Assembly: GCA_018798825.1 (NCBI GenBank)
Contig: CP076354.1
Coordinates: 124,001 to 188,000 of the forward strand
Direction of reading: 5' to 3'
Length of the DNA: 64,000 nucleotides
Source: Ochrobactrum sp. BTU1
GTDB lineage: Bacteria > Pseudomonadota > Alphaproteobacteria > Rhizobiales > Rhizobiaceae
Position 1 is the first letter of the stretch. Every line of letters starts with the position of its first letter. This document shows positions 20,955 to 29,811 of this stretch, one piece after another. The translations under genes and the position numbers were made by a program. The notes under the pieces were generated by a model that was given only the letters and a program-made list of their open reading frames with translations, made no database searches and was not told the origin of the DNA.

Positions 20955-22349
20955 ATGGAAACCACAATTGCCATGAAAGATGCAGCTCAACCCTTTGTGC
21001 CGCCTGCACCGCGTCCGCGCGAAAAGCCGGTTGGACGCTTCGAGATGATGCGGGTGGTTTACAAGAACCCGCTCGAATTGTGGGGCGAGCCTTCCTATAA
21101 CGAGCGCTGGGTTTCTGTAAGCTGGCTTGGCATCAAAACCATCATTGCCAATGATCCGGGCCTTATCCGTCATGTGCTGGTCGATAATGCCGCCAACTAT
21201 CCCATGTCCGCCATCCGTCAGCGCGTGCTGCGCCCCATTCTGCGTGATGGATTGTTGACCGCTGAGGGCCAAGTCTGGAAGCGTTCACGCAAGGCGATGG
21301 CGCCGGTCTTCACTCCACGCCATATCGGTGGCTTTGCGAATGCCATGCGAAACCGGTCGCTGCAGTTTGTCGAGCGATACAAGACCAATGGCATCATCAC
21401 CGATGTCGCCCATGACATGACGCTGCTCACCTATGACATTCTGGCTGAAACGCTGTTCTCTGGCGAAATTGCCGGTGATCCCAATGATTTTGCGCATCAG
21501 ATCGACAAGCTTTTTGAAACCATGGGTCGCGTCGATCCATTTGATCTTCTTGGCTTGCCCGAATGGCTTCCGCGCTTCACGCGCCTTCGCGGCAACCAGT
21601 CTCTCGGCTTCTTTCGCGAGCTGGTGTCGAACACGATTGCTCTGCGCAAGGAACGGATGGAGAAGGGCGAAGACGTCCCCAACGATTTCCTGACCCTGCT
21701 TTTGCGCGCCGAAGGACCGGATGGTTTGAGCCGTGCCGAGATTGAAGATAACATCATCACCTTCATCGGTGCGGGGCATGAAACAACGGCTCGTGCGCTT
21801 GGCTGGACGCTCTATCTGCTTGCCAAGGCACCGCAGGAACGCGAGCGTGTTGAAGCTGAGATCGATGCGTTCTTTGCTGATGGCGGCAATGACCTGCCGC
21901 CGCAGGAATGGCTGGCAAAACTACCCTTCACGCGTGCAGCTTTTGAAGAAGCCATGCGGCTTTATCCGCCAGCACCGTCAATCAATCGCGAGGCCGCGAC
22001 GGATGATACCTATGGCGATCTGAAAATTGCCAAGGGAACGGCTGTTCTGGTCATGCCGTGGGTGATTCATCGTCACAGGCTTTATTGGGATCAGCCGGAT
22101 GCCTTCATGCCTGAACGCTTCTGGCCCGAAAATCGCGACAAGCTCGACCGCTTCCAATATCTGCCATTTGGCGCCGGTCCGCGTGTCTGCATCGGTGCGA
22201 GCTTCGCGCTTCAGGAAGCGGTGATTGCACTTGCAACCTTGCTTGATGGCCGTCGCTTCGACGTGTTGGAAACCACAAAGCCATGGCCTGTGCAGAAACT
22301 CACCACCCAGCCGCAGGGCGGTCTGCCGATGAAGGTTGTCAGGCGCTAA
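20955..22349 (+). CDS. Cytochrome P450
   Basis: 464 residues from the ATG at 20955, chosen because AAGGAG lies six bases upstream; an earlier in-frame ATG at 20850 has none. Family motifs: I-helix oxygen-binding FIGAGHETTA, K-helix EEAMRLYPP (ExxR), and heme loop FGAGPRVCIGASFALQE with the Cys thiolate ligand. There is no signal or membrane anchor, so it is soluble. No ferredoxin or reductase gene is adjacent, so the electron donor must come from elsewhere. The sequence (ALGWTLYLLAKAPQERERVEAEID) looks like the CYP102/CYP4-like branch of bacterial P450s; the substrate is unknown. It overlaps the convergent Nudix gene by 4 bases. Confidence 0.93.
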   Translation: METTIAMKDAAQPFVPPAPRPREKPVGRFEMMRVVYKNPLELWGEPSYNERWVSVSWLGIKTIIANDPGLIRHVLVDNAANYPMSAIRQRVLRPILRDGLLTAEGQVWKRSRKAMAPVFTPRHIGGFANAMRNRSLQFVERYKTNGIITDVAHDMTLLTYDILAETLFSGEIAGDPNDFAHQIDKLFETMGRVDPFDLLGLPEWLPRFTRLRGNQSLGFFRELVSNTIALRKERMEKGEDVPNDFLTLLLRAEGPDGLSRAEIEDNIITFIGAGHETTARALGWTLYLLAKAPQERERVEAEIDAFFADGGNDLPPQEWLAKLPFTRAAFEEAMRLYPPAPSINREAATDDTYGDLKIAKGTAVLVMPWVIHRHRLYWDQPDAFMPERFWPENRDKLDRFQYLPFGAGPRVCIGASFALQEAVIALATLLDGRRFDVLETTKPWPVQKLTTQPQGGLPMKVVRR

Positions 22350-22777
22350 TTAGTTGGTGCACCAATGGCGATCCGGGCAAGATGCGGATATTCGGGGTCG
22401 GCCAGATTGCTGATGCTTTCAAGGTCTTCGGGGCTGTACCATGCAAGCTCAGAATGTTCATCGCAGACATTGCGCGGCTCGCCGCCGCTCCATGAAGTGA
22501 CCTGAAAAATATGGCAGATGGAATCGCCATAGAGATCCGGCTTTTTCTCATCGATTGCGCCGATCTCACGAAACTTGATCGGGCGAATGCCGAGTTCTTC
22601 GCCCATCTCCCGCACCAACGCATCTTCAAGTGTTTCACCACGCTCGACATGGCCACCGGGCGTGTCCCAATGATTGGGCCACGCCTTTTTCCATGGTGAG
22701 CGCAGTCCCATCAGAACTTTCTTGTCACCGCTCACCAGTAAGGCGCCGACGGTGACAACTTTCTTTTTCTTGGCCAT
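22346..22777 (-). CDS. Nudix hydrolase
   Basis: 143 residues. The Nudix box is clear: GGHVERGETLEDALVREMGEELGI, matching GX5EX7REUXEEXGU, with the catalytic glutamates present. These enzymes hydrolyse a nucleoside diphosphate linked to another group; MutT-like 8-oxo-dGTPase activity is possible but cannot be assigned. The N-terminus MAKKKKVVTVGALLVSGDKK starts the beta sheet directly. The ATG follows AGGAA. Tail-to-tail overlap with the P450 gene. Confidence 0.88.
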   Translation of the reverse strand: MAKKKKVVTVGALLVSGDKKVLMGLRSPWKKAWPNHWDTPGGHVERGETLEDALVREMGEELGIRPIKFREIGAIDEKKPDLYGDSICHIFQVTSWSGGEPRNVCDEHSELAWYSPEDLESISNLADPEYPHLARIAIGAPTN

Positions 22778-22863
22778 GGCGTTCCTGTTATAGCGCTATC
22801 TATGAACTCAGATTACTGGCTAAATCACAAACGCACATCACCATTTTTTAGTGGGTAAGGCTT

Positions 22864-23700
22864 CTACTTAGCAAGACGTTCTGAATGCCATTTGAGATGG
22901 TCATCCATGAAGGTCGAGATGAAGAAATAGGAATGGTCATAGCCTTCACGCATATTGAGCGTGAGCGGGATTCCAGCTTTGTGGCAGGCCTCATCCAGCA
23001 ACCAAGGACATAATCCTTCATCAAGGAAAACATCGGCTTCTCCCTGATCGGCCAGAAATTCTGGAAAGCGGTAGCCGTCTTCAATGAGCAGCGTCGCATC
23101 ATAAGCACGCCATGCGCGTTCTTCTGTGCCCAGATATTTTTCCAGTGCAGGCTTCGACCAGTCGGCTGTTGAAGGCTGCACAATCGGTGCGAAAGCCGAT
23201 GCCGATTTGAAGCGGTCGGGATTTTTGAGCGCAATCGTAAGTGCGCCATGTCCGCCCATCGAATGGCCGGTGATGCCCTGACGTGACATATCAAGCGGAA
23301 ACTCAGCCGCCACCAGATCAGTCAGTTCCTTTGTGATGTAGCTATACATCTGGTAGTTCTTAGCAAATGGTTCCTGTGTAGCGTCGACATAGAAGCCCGC
23401 ACCCTTGCCGAATTTCCAGTTATCCGGTTCATCCGGCACGTCATCACCGCGTGGGCTTGTATCCGGGCAAATAACGGCAATCCCTAGTTCTGCGGCCATT
23501 TGCCGATATTCGCCTTTATCCATCACATTCTGATGAGTGCAGGTGAGGCCGGAAAGATACCAGAGTACCGGCACAGGACCATCTTTTGCCTGTGGTGGCA
23601 GGAAAACGGCAAAGGTCATATCGCACTGGTTGGTCTCGCTCTTATGGCGATAGACGCCCTGGGTTCCACCAAAGCATTTTGCAGTCGAAATCGTTTCCAT
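22864..23700 (-). CDS. fghA: S-formylglutathione hydrolase
   Basis: 278 residues, the usual FghA/FrmB length, with an esterase-D alpha/beta-hydrolase fold. The nucleophile elbow is GHSMGGHGAL. The catalytic Asp lies in DVFLDEGLCPW and the His in YDHSYFFISTF. It hydrolyses S-formylglutathione to formate and glutathione, the second step of glutathione-dependent formaldehyde detoxification. It is the last gene of the frmR-adhC-elaA-DUF1345-fghA cluster, 15 bases after the DUF1345 gene. Confidence 0.95.
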   Translation of the reverse strand: METISTAKCFGGTQGVYRHKSETNQCDMTFAVFLPPQAKDGPVPVLWYLSGLTCTHQNVMDKGEYRQMAAELGIAVICPDTSPRGDDVPDEPDNWKFGKGAGFYVDATQEPFAKNYQMYSYITKELTDLVAAEFPLDMSRQGITGHSMGGHGALTIALKNPDRFKSASAFAPIVQPSTADWSKPALEKYLGTEERAWRAYDATLLIEDGYRFPEFLADQGEADVFLDEGLCPWLLDEACHKAGIPLTLNMREGYDHSYFFISTFMDDHLKWHSERLAK

Positions 23701-23715
23701 GAGAGTTCCTGATTT

Positions 23716-24375
23716 TTATCCGCTTCCGAGTGCGACCACGACATTCACTGTCGCCGCAACAAGGACCGTATTGAAAAAGAATGACACGACGCTGTGCAGA
23801 AGCGTAACTTTTCGCATCGCAGTGGTCGTGACATTGGTATCGGACGTCTGCGCCGTCATGCCGATGATGAAGGCGTAATAGGCGAAATCCCAGCCGGAGG
23901 GCTGTGGCGTTTCAGGAAAATTGAAGCCGCCTCTATATCTGCTGGCATGGGCTGAATCGTCGCCTGCGGGTTCGCGTGGCTGCCAATACATGTGTGCGTA
24001 ATGGATCGCCGTCATCATGTGGATCGTAAACCAGCCGAGAGGCACAGCCGCAAGCGTCATGACGAGCGAAAACAGGTCGGCTTTGGGTTGCTGGTTTATC
24101 AGGATGAACAGCGACACCACAGCCACAACAACGGTGGCAAATGTCACCAGAAAGATGATCCAGATCGGCTCATCTGCCGTTGCCGCATGTTTTCTGAGAT
24201 AGGGCGCGGTGAGTTTGGGTAAAGCCGCAAGCGCCAGAACGAGATACAGCACAAAAAAGCAGTTTGCCCCGATGACCGGGGCAAGCGGGCTTTTAAGAAG
24301 CCATGCGATAATGAAGGTTGCAGCGCCACCAATGGCTGCCAGATAAAAGGACATATGGCGGCGCAGCAGAAACAT
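23716..24375 (-). CDS. DUF1345-family inner membrane protein
   Basis: 219 residues with about six hydrophobic segments: two near residues 9-50, one near 78-95, one near 105-125, one around 165-180 and one at the C-terminus. AYYAFIIGMTAQTSDTNVTT is the conserved DUF1345 core. Function is unknown. Its ATG overlaps the stop of the upstream elaA-like gene by one base (TGATG), implying translational coupling within a formaldehyde-detoxification operon. Whether it handles a related small molecule is speculation. Confidence 0.8.
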   Translation of the reverse strand: MFLLRRHMSFYLAAIGGAATFIIAWLLKSPLAPVIGANCFFVLYLVLALAALPKLTAPYLRKHAATADEPIWIIFLVTFATVVVAVVSLFILINQQPKADLFSLVMTLAAVPLGWFTIHMMTAIHYAHMYWQPREPAGDDSAHASRYRGGFNFPETPQPSGWDFAYYAFIIGMTAQTSDTNVTTTAMRKVTLLHSVVSFFFNTVLVAATVNVVVALGSG

Positions 24376-24848
24376 CAGGCCGCACTTTCCTGTGGTGTCA
24401 GCCGCATATCGACATGCGGAATGCCATCTTCGAGATATTCTTCCGAAATCGCGACGAAGCCGAACGAGCCATAGAATTTCTGCAAATGGCTCTGTCCCCC
24501 AAGCTCAATCGCGATGCCCGGAAAACGTGTCTGAGCAAAGGCGACAGCCTCTTTCATGAGACGCTGACCAAGCTTGTAACCACGATAATCGGCTGCCACG
24601 ACAACGCGACCGATCTTCACCGGCTTACCATCCTGTTCCGGTGGCAGAACCCGCAGACTTGCTGCAAGTTCTTCACCATCAAGAATGCGTAGGTGAAATG
24701 CGTCATAATCCTTGCCGTCGATTTCGGGGTAAGGGCAATTCTGCTCCACCACGAAAACATCCACGCGCAGCTTCAGCATCGCATAAAGCGCGCGCGGGGT
24801 CAGGTTATCGATTTCATCCCAATGGGAGGTGAAAAGTTTCTCACTCAT
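24375..24848 (-). CDS. elaA: ElaA-type GNAT acetyltransferase
   Basis: 157 residues. The ElaA family is recognised from the N-terminal LTPRALYAMLKLRVDVFVVEQNCPYPEIDGKD and the acetyl-CoA-binding region VVAADYRGYKLGQRLMKEAV. The substrate is not established. It overlaps the adhC stop and the DUF1345 start by one base each (TGATG), placing it firmly inside the formaldehyde operon. Confidence 0.85.
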   Translation of the reverse strand: MSEKLFTSHWDEIDNLTPRALYAMLKLRVDVFVVEQNCPYPEIDGKDYDAFHLRILDGEELAASLRVLPPEQDGKPVKIGRVVVAADYRGYKLGQRLMKEAVAFAQTRFPGIAIELGGQSHLQKFYGSFGFVAISEEYLEDGIPHVDMRLTPQESAA

Positions 24849-25960
24849 CAGTAGACAATCACCGAGCGGATCGACTTGCCTTCATGCATCAGATCGAAAG
24901 CTGTGTTGATTTCATCAAGCGGCATGGTGTGGGTGATGAGGCTGTCGATATCGATCTTGCCTTCCATGTACCAGTCCACGATCTTCGGCACATCGGTACG
25001 ACCGCGCGCGCCGCCAAAGGCTGTACCCTTCCAGACGCGTCCGGTGACGAGCTGGAATGGGCGTGTGGCGATTTCCTTGCCGGCTTCGGCAACGCCGATG
25101 ATGATCGATTCACCCCAGCCGCGATGGCAGCATTCCAGCGCCTGACGCATGACATCGGTATTGCCGGTGGCATCGAACGAATAATCTGCGCCGCCATCGG
25201 TCAGGTCCTGAATGGCCTGCACCACCTTGTCATTGCCGATTTCACGCGGATTGATGAAGTCGGTCATGCCGAACTTCTTCGCCATTTCCACCTTGGATGG
25301 ATTGATATCGACGCCGATGATCTTGTCCGCACCAACCATGCGTGCGCCCTGAATGACATTGAGGCCAATGCCGCCAAGACCAAACACAACAACATTGGAA
25401 CCCGGACGCACCTTAGCCGTGTAAATAACCGCGCCAATGCCGGTGGTTACGCCGCAGCCGATATAGCAGATCTTGTCGAAAGGTGCGTCTTCTCGCACCT
25501 TGGCGACTGCGATTTCCGGCAGGACGGTGAAGTTCGAGAAGGTCGAGCAGCCCATATAATGGAACACTTCGCCGCCATCGCACGAAAAGCGCGAGGTTTT
25601 GTCCGGCATCAGGCCTTGACCCTGCGTTGAGCGGATCGAGGTGCAGAGGTTTGAACGCTGCGACAGGCAGGTTTTGCACTGGCGGCATTCCGGCGTGTAA
25701 AGCGGGATCACATGATCGCCCGGCTTCACGGAAGTAACTCCAGCGCCCACTTCGCGCACGATGCCTGCGCCTTCATGGCCGAGAATGGCTGGGAACTTGC
25801 CTTCTGAATCAAGGCCGGAAAGCGTGTAGGCATCGGTGTGGCAAACGCCGGTCGCCATGATTTCGACCAGCACTTCGCCAGCGCGTGGGCCGCCGATTTC
25901 AACGGTTTCGATGGTGAGCGGCTTTTTTGCCTCCCAGGCAACGGCTGCGCGTGACTTCAT
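24848..25960 (-). CDS. adhC: S-(hydroxymethyl)glutathione dehydrogenase (class III alcohol dehydrogenase)
   Basis: 370 residues. Catalytic zinc ligands are in [11 protein letters not shown] and GHEGAGIV plus a later Cys (CGVTTGIG); structural zinc is bound by the four cysteines of [15 protein letters not shown]. The NAD-binding loop is FGLGGIGL. It oxidises the spontaneous formaldehyde-glutathione adduct to S-formylglutathione with NAD+, the first step of the frm pathway, and can also act on S-nitrosoglutathione in this family. It directly follows frmR and is presumably repressed by it. Confidence 0.97.
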   Translation of the reverse strand: MKSRAAVAWEAKKPLTIETVEIGGPRAGEVLVEIMATGVCHTDAYTLSGLDSEGKFPAILGHEGAGIVREVGAGVTSVKPGDHVIPLYTPECRQCKTCLSQRSNLCTSIRSTQGQGLMPDKTSRFSCDGGEVFHYMGCSTFSNFTVLPEIAVAKVREDAPFDKICYIGCGVTTGIGAVIYTAKVRPGSNVVVFGLGGIGLNVIQGARMVGADKIIGVDINPSKVEMAKKFGMTDFINPREIGNDKVVQAIQDLTDGGADYSFDATGNTDVMRQALECCHRGWGESIIIGVAEAGKEIATRPFQLVTGRVWKGTAFGGARGRTDVPKIVDWYMEGKIDIDSLITHTMPLDEINTAFDLMHEGKSIRSVIVY

Positions 25961-25998
25961 GACGATATTCCCTTCAATTTCAGTGTTCGTTTATGCGC

Positions 25999-26289
25999 CT
26001 ATTTCAGATAGGTACGCAAAATCCGCATGATTTCGTCGATCTCTGCATCGGGATCTGCCACAGCATCGCGCGCTATCGTCTCACGAGCCTGGCCAAATGT
26101 CTCGCGGAAATGGCTTTCCAGCACTTCCGCCATCAATCCGTTGGCAGCCCCGCGCAACGCCGCAATCTGCTGCAAGAGTGCAGCACATTCCGTGCCTGCT
26201 TCCACCGCGCGCTCCAAGCCTTCGGCCTGGCCTTTGATGCGGCGCAGGCGCGTCAAAGCGCGCTTTTTGTCTTCCGGTGAATGCGGCAT
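25999..26289 (-). CDS. frmR: Formaldehyde-responsive repressor FrmR (CsoR/RcnR family)
   Basis: 96 residues, all-helical CsoR/RcnR fold. The N-terminus MPHSPEDKKRALTR keeps Pro2, and Cys35 (TECAALLQQ) and His60 (LESHFRE) are present. In characterised FrmR, formaldehyde crosslinks Pro2 to Cys35, releasing DNA. The DNA-binding surface RLRRIKGQ and the conserved RGAANGLMAEV are visible. It is first in the operon, 38 bases before adhC, and a palindrome with a central G-tract lies 29 bases upstream of its start. Confidence 0.93.
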   Translation of the reverse strand: MPHSPEDKKRALTRLRRIKGQAEGLERAVEAGTECAALLQQIAALRGAANGLMAEVLESHFRETFGQARETIARDAVADPDAEIDEIMRILRTYLK

Positions 26290-26317
26290 GGAATCTCCCG
26301 ATTTTCATGAAGCCTAT

Positions 26318-26334
26318 ATACTATAGGGGAGTAT
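26318..26334 (-). promoter_or_regulatory. Candidate FrmR operator
   Basis: ATACT-ATAGGGG-AGTAT: perfect 5-bp arms around a central sequence with a G-tract, the arrangement typical of CsoR/RcnR/FrmR operators (AT-rich inverted repeat flanking a G/C run). It lies 29 bases before the frmR start, where bound repressor would block the promoter of the whole cluster. Confidence 0.7.
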
Positions 26335-26398
26335 GTCAATTGCTCCGGAAATGCCTTTTGCGAGAATGGTTTTCTCCGCAATTGGCATGGCCAAGATT

Positions 26399-26833
26399 TT
26401 AAGCCTCAAGCTTGAGATGCAGCAGCGGATAAGGGCGTCCCTGATCATCGGTTTCCGAGCGACCTGTCTCGACAAAACCGACATGGCGATAAAAGCCCAC
26501 GCCTTGCGTGTTCTGCTCATTCACATCCACGGTCAGAGTGCCCCGCTTTTTCGCGTGCGCAATCATATGTTTGCCAATACCCTTGCCGCGTTGATCAGGC
26601 GAAATGAACAGGCTGTCGATATTGTTATCGGTCATGCCCATGAAGCCGACCGGCTTGCCGTCATCCTCAATGACATCGACTTCCACATTCGGCAGATATT
26701 GCTCACCGACCAGCTTTTCGATTTCAGCGAAATCTTCGCGGCTTAGAAAGTCATGCGTTGCCAGCACGCTTGCGCGCCAGATGGCAGTGAGGGCGGGGGC
26801 ATCCGCCGGTTTAGATTTTCGGATATGGATCAT
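26399..26833 (-). CDS. GNAT acetyltransferase (YjaB-like)
   Basis: 144 residues from the ATG at 26833, preceded by AAGGA. Start MIHIRKSKPADAPALTAIWRASV is typical of GNATs; the acetyl-CoA loop is SPDQRGKGIGKHMIAHA (Q/RxxGxG/A) and the C-terminal half has NEQNTQGVGFYRHVGFVETGRSE. The ordering resembles E. coli YjaB. Substrate unknown. It is upstream of and on the same strand as the frm operon, but the operator and intervening gap argue for a separate transcript. Confidence 0.83.
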   Translation of the reverse strand: MIHIRKSKPADAPALTAIWRASVLATHDFLSREDFAEIEKLVGEQYLPNVEVDVIEDDGKPVGFMGMTDNNIDSLFISPDQRGKGIGKHMIAHAKKRGTLTVDVNEQNTQGVGFYRHVGFVETGRSETDDQGRPYPLLHLKLEA

Positions 26834-26889
26834 AATCGTTCCTTGTGTGATAAGCACCAAAGCAACGCCTTTATAATACGGAATTTCAT

Positions 26890-29346
26890 TTGACGAGTCT
26901 GCCCGATCTTCCCGTTACCCGCATTCTGCCGCAACTTGACGCCGCGTTTGCCACCCATGCAAGCGCAGTTCTTGTGGCACCTCCCGGCGCGGGTAAGACG
27001 ACGCTGGTGCCGCTGCATTTTTTGAATGCAAGCTGGCGCGGTGACGGGATGATTGTGCTGCTCGAACCGCGTCGTCTCGCAGCCCGCGCTGCCGCGCGCC
27101 GCATGGCGCAGTTGCTCGGTGAAGAGCCGGGCGAGACGGTCGGCTATCGTATGCGCCTTGAAAGCAAGGTTTCGGCCAAGACCAAAATCCTCGTCGTCAC
27201 TGAGGGCGTTTTTGCACGCATGATCCTCGACGATCCCGACCTAAAGGGCATTGCCGCTGTTCTGTTCGATGAGTTTCACGAGCGAAGCCTCGATGCGGAT
27301 TTTGGTCTGGCGCTGGCGCTCGATGTGCAGGCCGCTTTGCGAGACGATTTAAAAATTCTCGTCATGTCGGCAACGCTGGATGGTGCGCGGGTGGCCTCAC
27401 TTTTGGGCGATGCACCCATCATTGAGAGCGAAGGTCGAGCTTTCCCCGTTGATATTCGCCACCGCGACCGCAAGCCAGACGAACGCATTGAAGATGCGAT
27501 GGTGAAAGCCATTCGCGAAGCGCTGGTCGATGAAACGGGCAGCATTCTTGCCTTTCTTCCTGGTCAGGGCGAGATCGAACGCACGGCAGGAACTCTGGAA
27601 AAGTTTCTGCCTGCCAATATCATTCTGGCCCCGCTTTATGGCGCGATGGAAGGCCGTGATCAGGATGCGGCAATCAAGCCAGCTCCCGCAGGACATCGCA
27701 AGGTAGTGCTGGCGACATCGATTGCCGAAACCTCCATCACAATCGACGGCGTTCGGGTGGTGATTGATTCTGGCCTTGCCCGCCTGCCAAAATACGAACC
27801 CGCCACCGGCCTGACCCGCCTTGAAACCGTGCGTACTTCGCGTGCGAGTGCTGATCAGCGCGCTGGTCGTGCCGGTCGTACCGAGCCGGGCATTGCCATC
27901 CGCCTCTGGCATCAGGGGCAAACGGCGTCACTCCCTGCTTTCTCTCCGCCTGAAATTCTGGAGGCTGACCTCTCCGGCCTTGTGCTTGATGCGGCCGCTT
28001 GGGGCGTGACCGATCCGGTAACGCTTTCGCTGCTCGACAAGCCGCCGCTACCGGCGCTCAAAGAAGCCAAAGCATTGCTTAGCCGGCTTGGTGCGCTTGA
28101 TGAGGCTGGACGTCTGACCGCAGACGGCGAGGCCATGCGCTCGCTGGCACTCCCTGCACGCCTTGCACATATGGTGGCGGAAGCGGGCAAACGCGGCGAG
28201 GCTTTGCGGGCGGCGGAACTCGCCATGCTTTTGACCGAGCGTGGCCTTGGCGGCAATGAAACCGACCTCGACACGCGCATGTCGCGGTTCCGCAATGATC
28301 GTTCTGATCGCGCTCAGCGCGCCAAAGGTTTGGCGAAACGTCTGGCTGCAAATGTGCCCAGCAAAGGCGAAGCAGCAGGTTCAAGCGTTGGCCGCATACT
28401 GATCGATGCCTATCCAGACCGTATCGCCAAGGCGCGCGGCCAAACCGGGCAGTTCCTGCTGGCCAATGGCCGTGGCGGTGAGGTCGATCCCGCCATCAGC
28501 CTCAGCCGTGCGCAATGGCTGGTTGTGGCCGATATGTCGGGCAAGGCAGGTCGCGCACGCGTGCTTTCTGCGGCTGAAGTCTCTGAAACAGAAATCCGCA
28601 CTGCTCTTGGCAACAAGATCGAAAGCGGCCGCCAAGTCGTCTATGACGCGGAAAAGAATGCATTGCGTGCCCGCGAGGCGGTGCGCATTGGCGCCATTGC
28701 CCTGTCGGAAAAGCCGCTTGCCGCTCCTTCCGGCGTGAGCGCCGATGAAGGCGTGATCGCTGCGGTGCGCGAGCACGGACTGCAAATCCTGCCTTGGGGC
28801 AAAGAGGCTGAAATCCTGCGTCGTCGTCTGGGCTGGCTCTATCGCGGCCTTGGCGATCCTTGGCCGTCTATGGATGACGACAATCTTATTGAGCGTCTTG
28901 ATGAGTGGCTTTTGCCTTTCCTCACAGGCGAAGCGCAACTTGATCGTATCCCGGCGCATGTGTTGAAAAACGGTTTGATGAGCCTTGTGCCGTTCGATCT
29001 GCAACGCCTTGTCGATCAACTAGCACCCACGCATTTTGAAGTTCCGACTGGCTCAAGTATCCCGATCCGCTATGACACGGAGGAGCCGGTTCTCGCCGTC
29101 CGCGTGCAAGAGCTGTTCGGCCTTGGCATTCATCCGGCCATTGCCAATGGCAAAGTACCGCTTTTGCTGGAATTGCTTTCCCCCGCTCATCGCCCGATCC
29201 AGATCACGCGGGATCTGCCGGGTTTTTGGCAGGGCTCATGGGCCGATGTGCGCTCTGATATGCGTGGCCGCTATCCGCGCCATGTCTGGCCGGAAGATCC
29301 AGCCAATGCAGAAGCCACCCGCAGGGCAAAACCACGCGGCACCTGA
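26890..29346 (+). CDS. hrpB: ATP-dependent helicase HrpB (DEAH family)
   Basis: 818 residues, the standard HrpB length. Motif I is PPGAGKTT, motif II DEFHERSLDAD (DEFH, as is usual for HrpB), motif III SATLDG, motif V ATSIAETSITIDG and motif VI DQRAGRAGR. HA2/OB-like and HrpB C-terminal domains follow (PVFDLQRLVDQLAPTHFEVP-type end with PGFWQGSWADVRSDMRGRYPRHVWPEDP). RNA/DNA helicase of unclear physiological role. The apparent start is TTG with only a weak GGA upstream; no better ATG is seen nearby. Confidence 0.93.
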   Translation: MTSLPDLPVTRILPQLDAAFATHASAVLVAPPGAGKTTLVPLHFLNASWRGDGMIVLLEPRRLAARAAARRMAQLLGEEPGETVGYRMRLESKVSAKTKILVVTEGVFARMILDDPDLKGIAAVLFDEFHERSLDADFGLALALDVQAALRDDLKILVMSATLDGARVASLLGDAPIIESEGRAFPVDIRHRDRKPDERIEDAMVKAIREALVDETGSILAFLPGQGEIERTAGTLEKFLPANIILAPLYGAMEGRDQDAAIKPAPAGHRKVVLATSIAETSITIDGVRVVIDSGLARLPKYEPATGLTRLETVRTSRASADQRAGRAGRTEPGIAIRLWHQGQTASLPAFSPPEILEADLSGLVLDAAAWGVTDPVTLSLLDKPPLPALKEAKALLSRLGALDEAGRLTADGEAMRSLALPARLAHMVAEAGKRGEALRAAELAMLLTERGLGGNETDLDTRMSRFRNDRSDRAQRAKGLAKRLAANVPSKGEAAGSSVGRILIDAYPDRIAKARGQTGQFLLANGRGGEVDPAISLSRAQWLVVADMSGKAGRARVLSAAEVSETEIRTALGNKIESGRQVVYDAEKNALRAREAVRIGAIALSEKPLAAPSGVSADEGVIAAVREHGLQILPWGKEAEILRRRLGWLYRGLGDPWPSMDDDNLIERLDEWLLPFLTGEAQLDRIPAHVLKNGLMSLVPFDLQRLVDQLAPTHFEVPTGSSIPIRYDTEEPVLAVRVQELFGLGIHPAIANGKVPLLLELLSPAHRPIQITRDLPGFWQGSWADVRSDMRGRYPRHVWPEDPANAEATRRAKPRGT

Positions 29347-29352
29347 TACCGA

Positions 29353-29811
29353 TCAGGAATGCAGAACGACGTGGACCTCATCCTGATCGCGGATGTTGAG
29401 ATTTTCACGGATGCGCTTGTCCGAGATCAGCTCAATGCAGTCGTGCATATGTGATCCGATACGTCGGAAAATCCATACATTCATGGAACGGGAATGCGCA
29501 TAAAGCGTCGCCCGCCATGCCTGGCCAATGCCGCGGCGTGGCTTGAAGAATTTGCGACGCAGACTGTTGTTCAGAATTTCGTGCTGCGGGATAGTGATGC
29601 TCGGTGGAACGAGGCCGCGATCCAGCGCCTTTAGCTGCTTGCGACGACTTTTCAGAATGGATGGGTATTCCATGATCTGCACATTCAGCGAGCCGGATGC
29701 AAAGTGATCCGGCCAGTCCTTTGGTGAATTATCCAGATGTTGTTTTCCAGGAATGACGAGCTCGGAATGTTTTCCAAGCCCGGACGATATCTTCCCCCTG
29801 AAGACAATCAC
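29353..29811 (-). CDS. DUF120-like protein (possible CTP-dependent riboflavin kinase fold)
   Basis: 152 residues, starting at a GTG with GGAGG eight bases upstream. It resembles archaeal CTP-dependent riboflavin kinase in a consistent order: N-terminal RGKISSGLGKHSELV (archaeal enzymes have GEVVSGLGEG), then a GSLNVQI motif (archaeal GTLN, whose Thr and Asn bind Mg-nucleotide), and C-terminal CIELISDKRIRENLNIRDQDEVHVVL (archaeal EIIAP..LRE..NLKDGD). Asn is kept and Thr is Ser here. The middle is basic (SLRRKFFKPRRGIGQAWRATL). The match was made from memory and by eye, so the function is an inference. It is divergent from regB and convergent with hrpB. Confidence 0.5.
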   Translation of the reverse strand: MIVFRGKISSGLGKHSELVIPGKQHLDNSPKDWPDHFASGSLNVQIMEYPSILKSRRKQLKALDRGLVPPSITIPQHEILNNSLRRKFFKPRRGIGQAWRATLYAHSRSMNVWIFRRIGSHMHDCIELISDKRIRENLNIRDQDEVHVVLHS

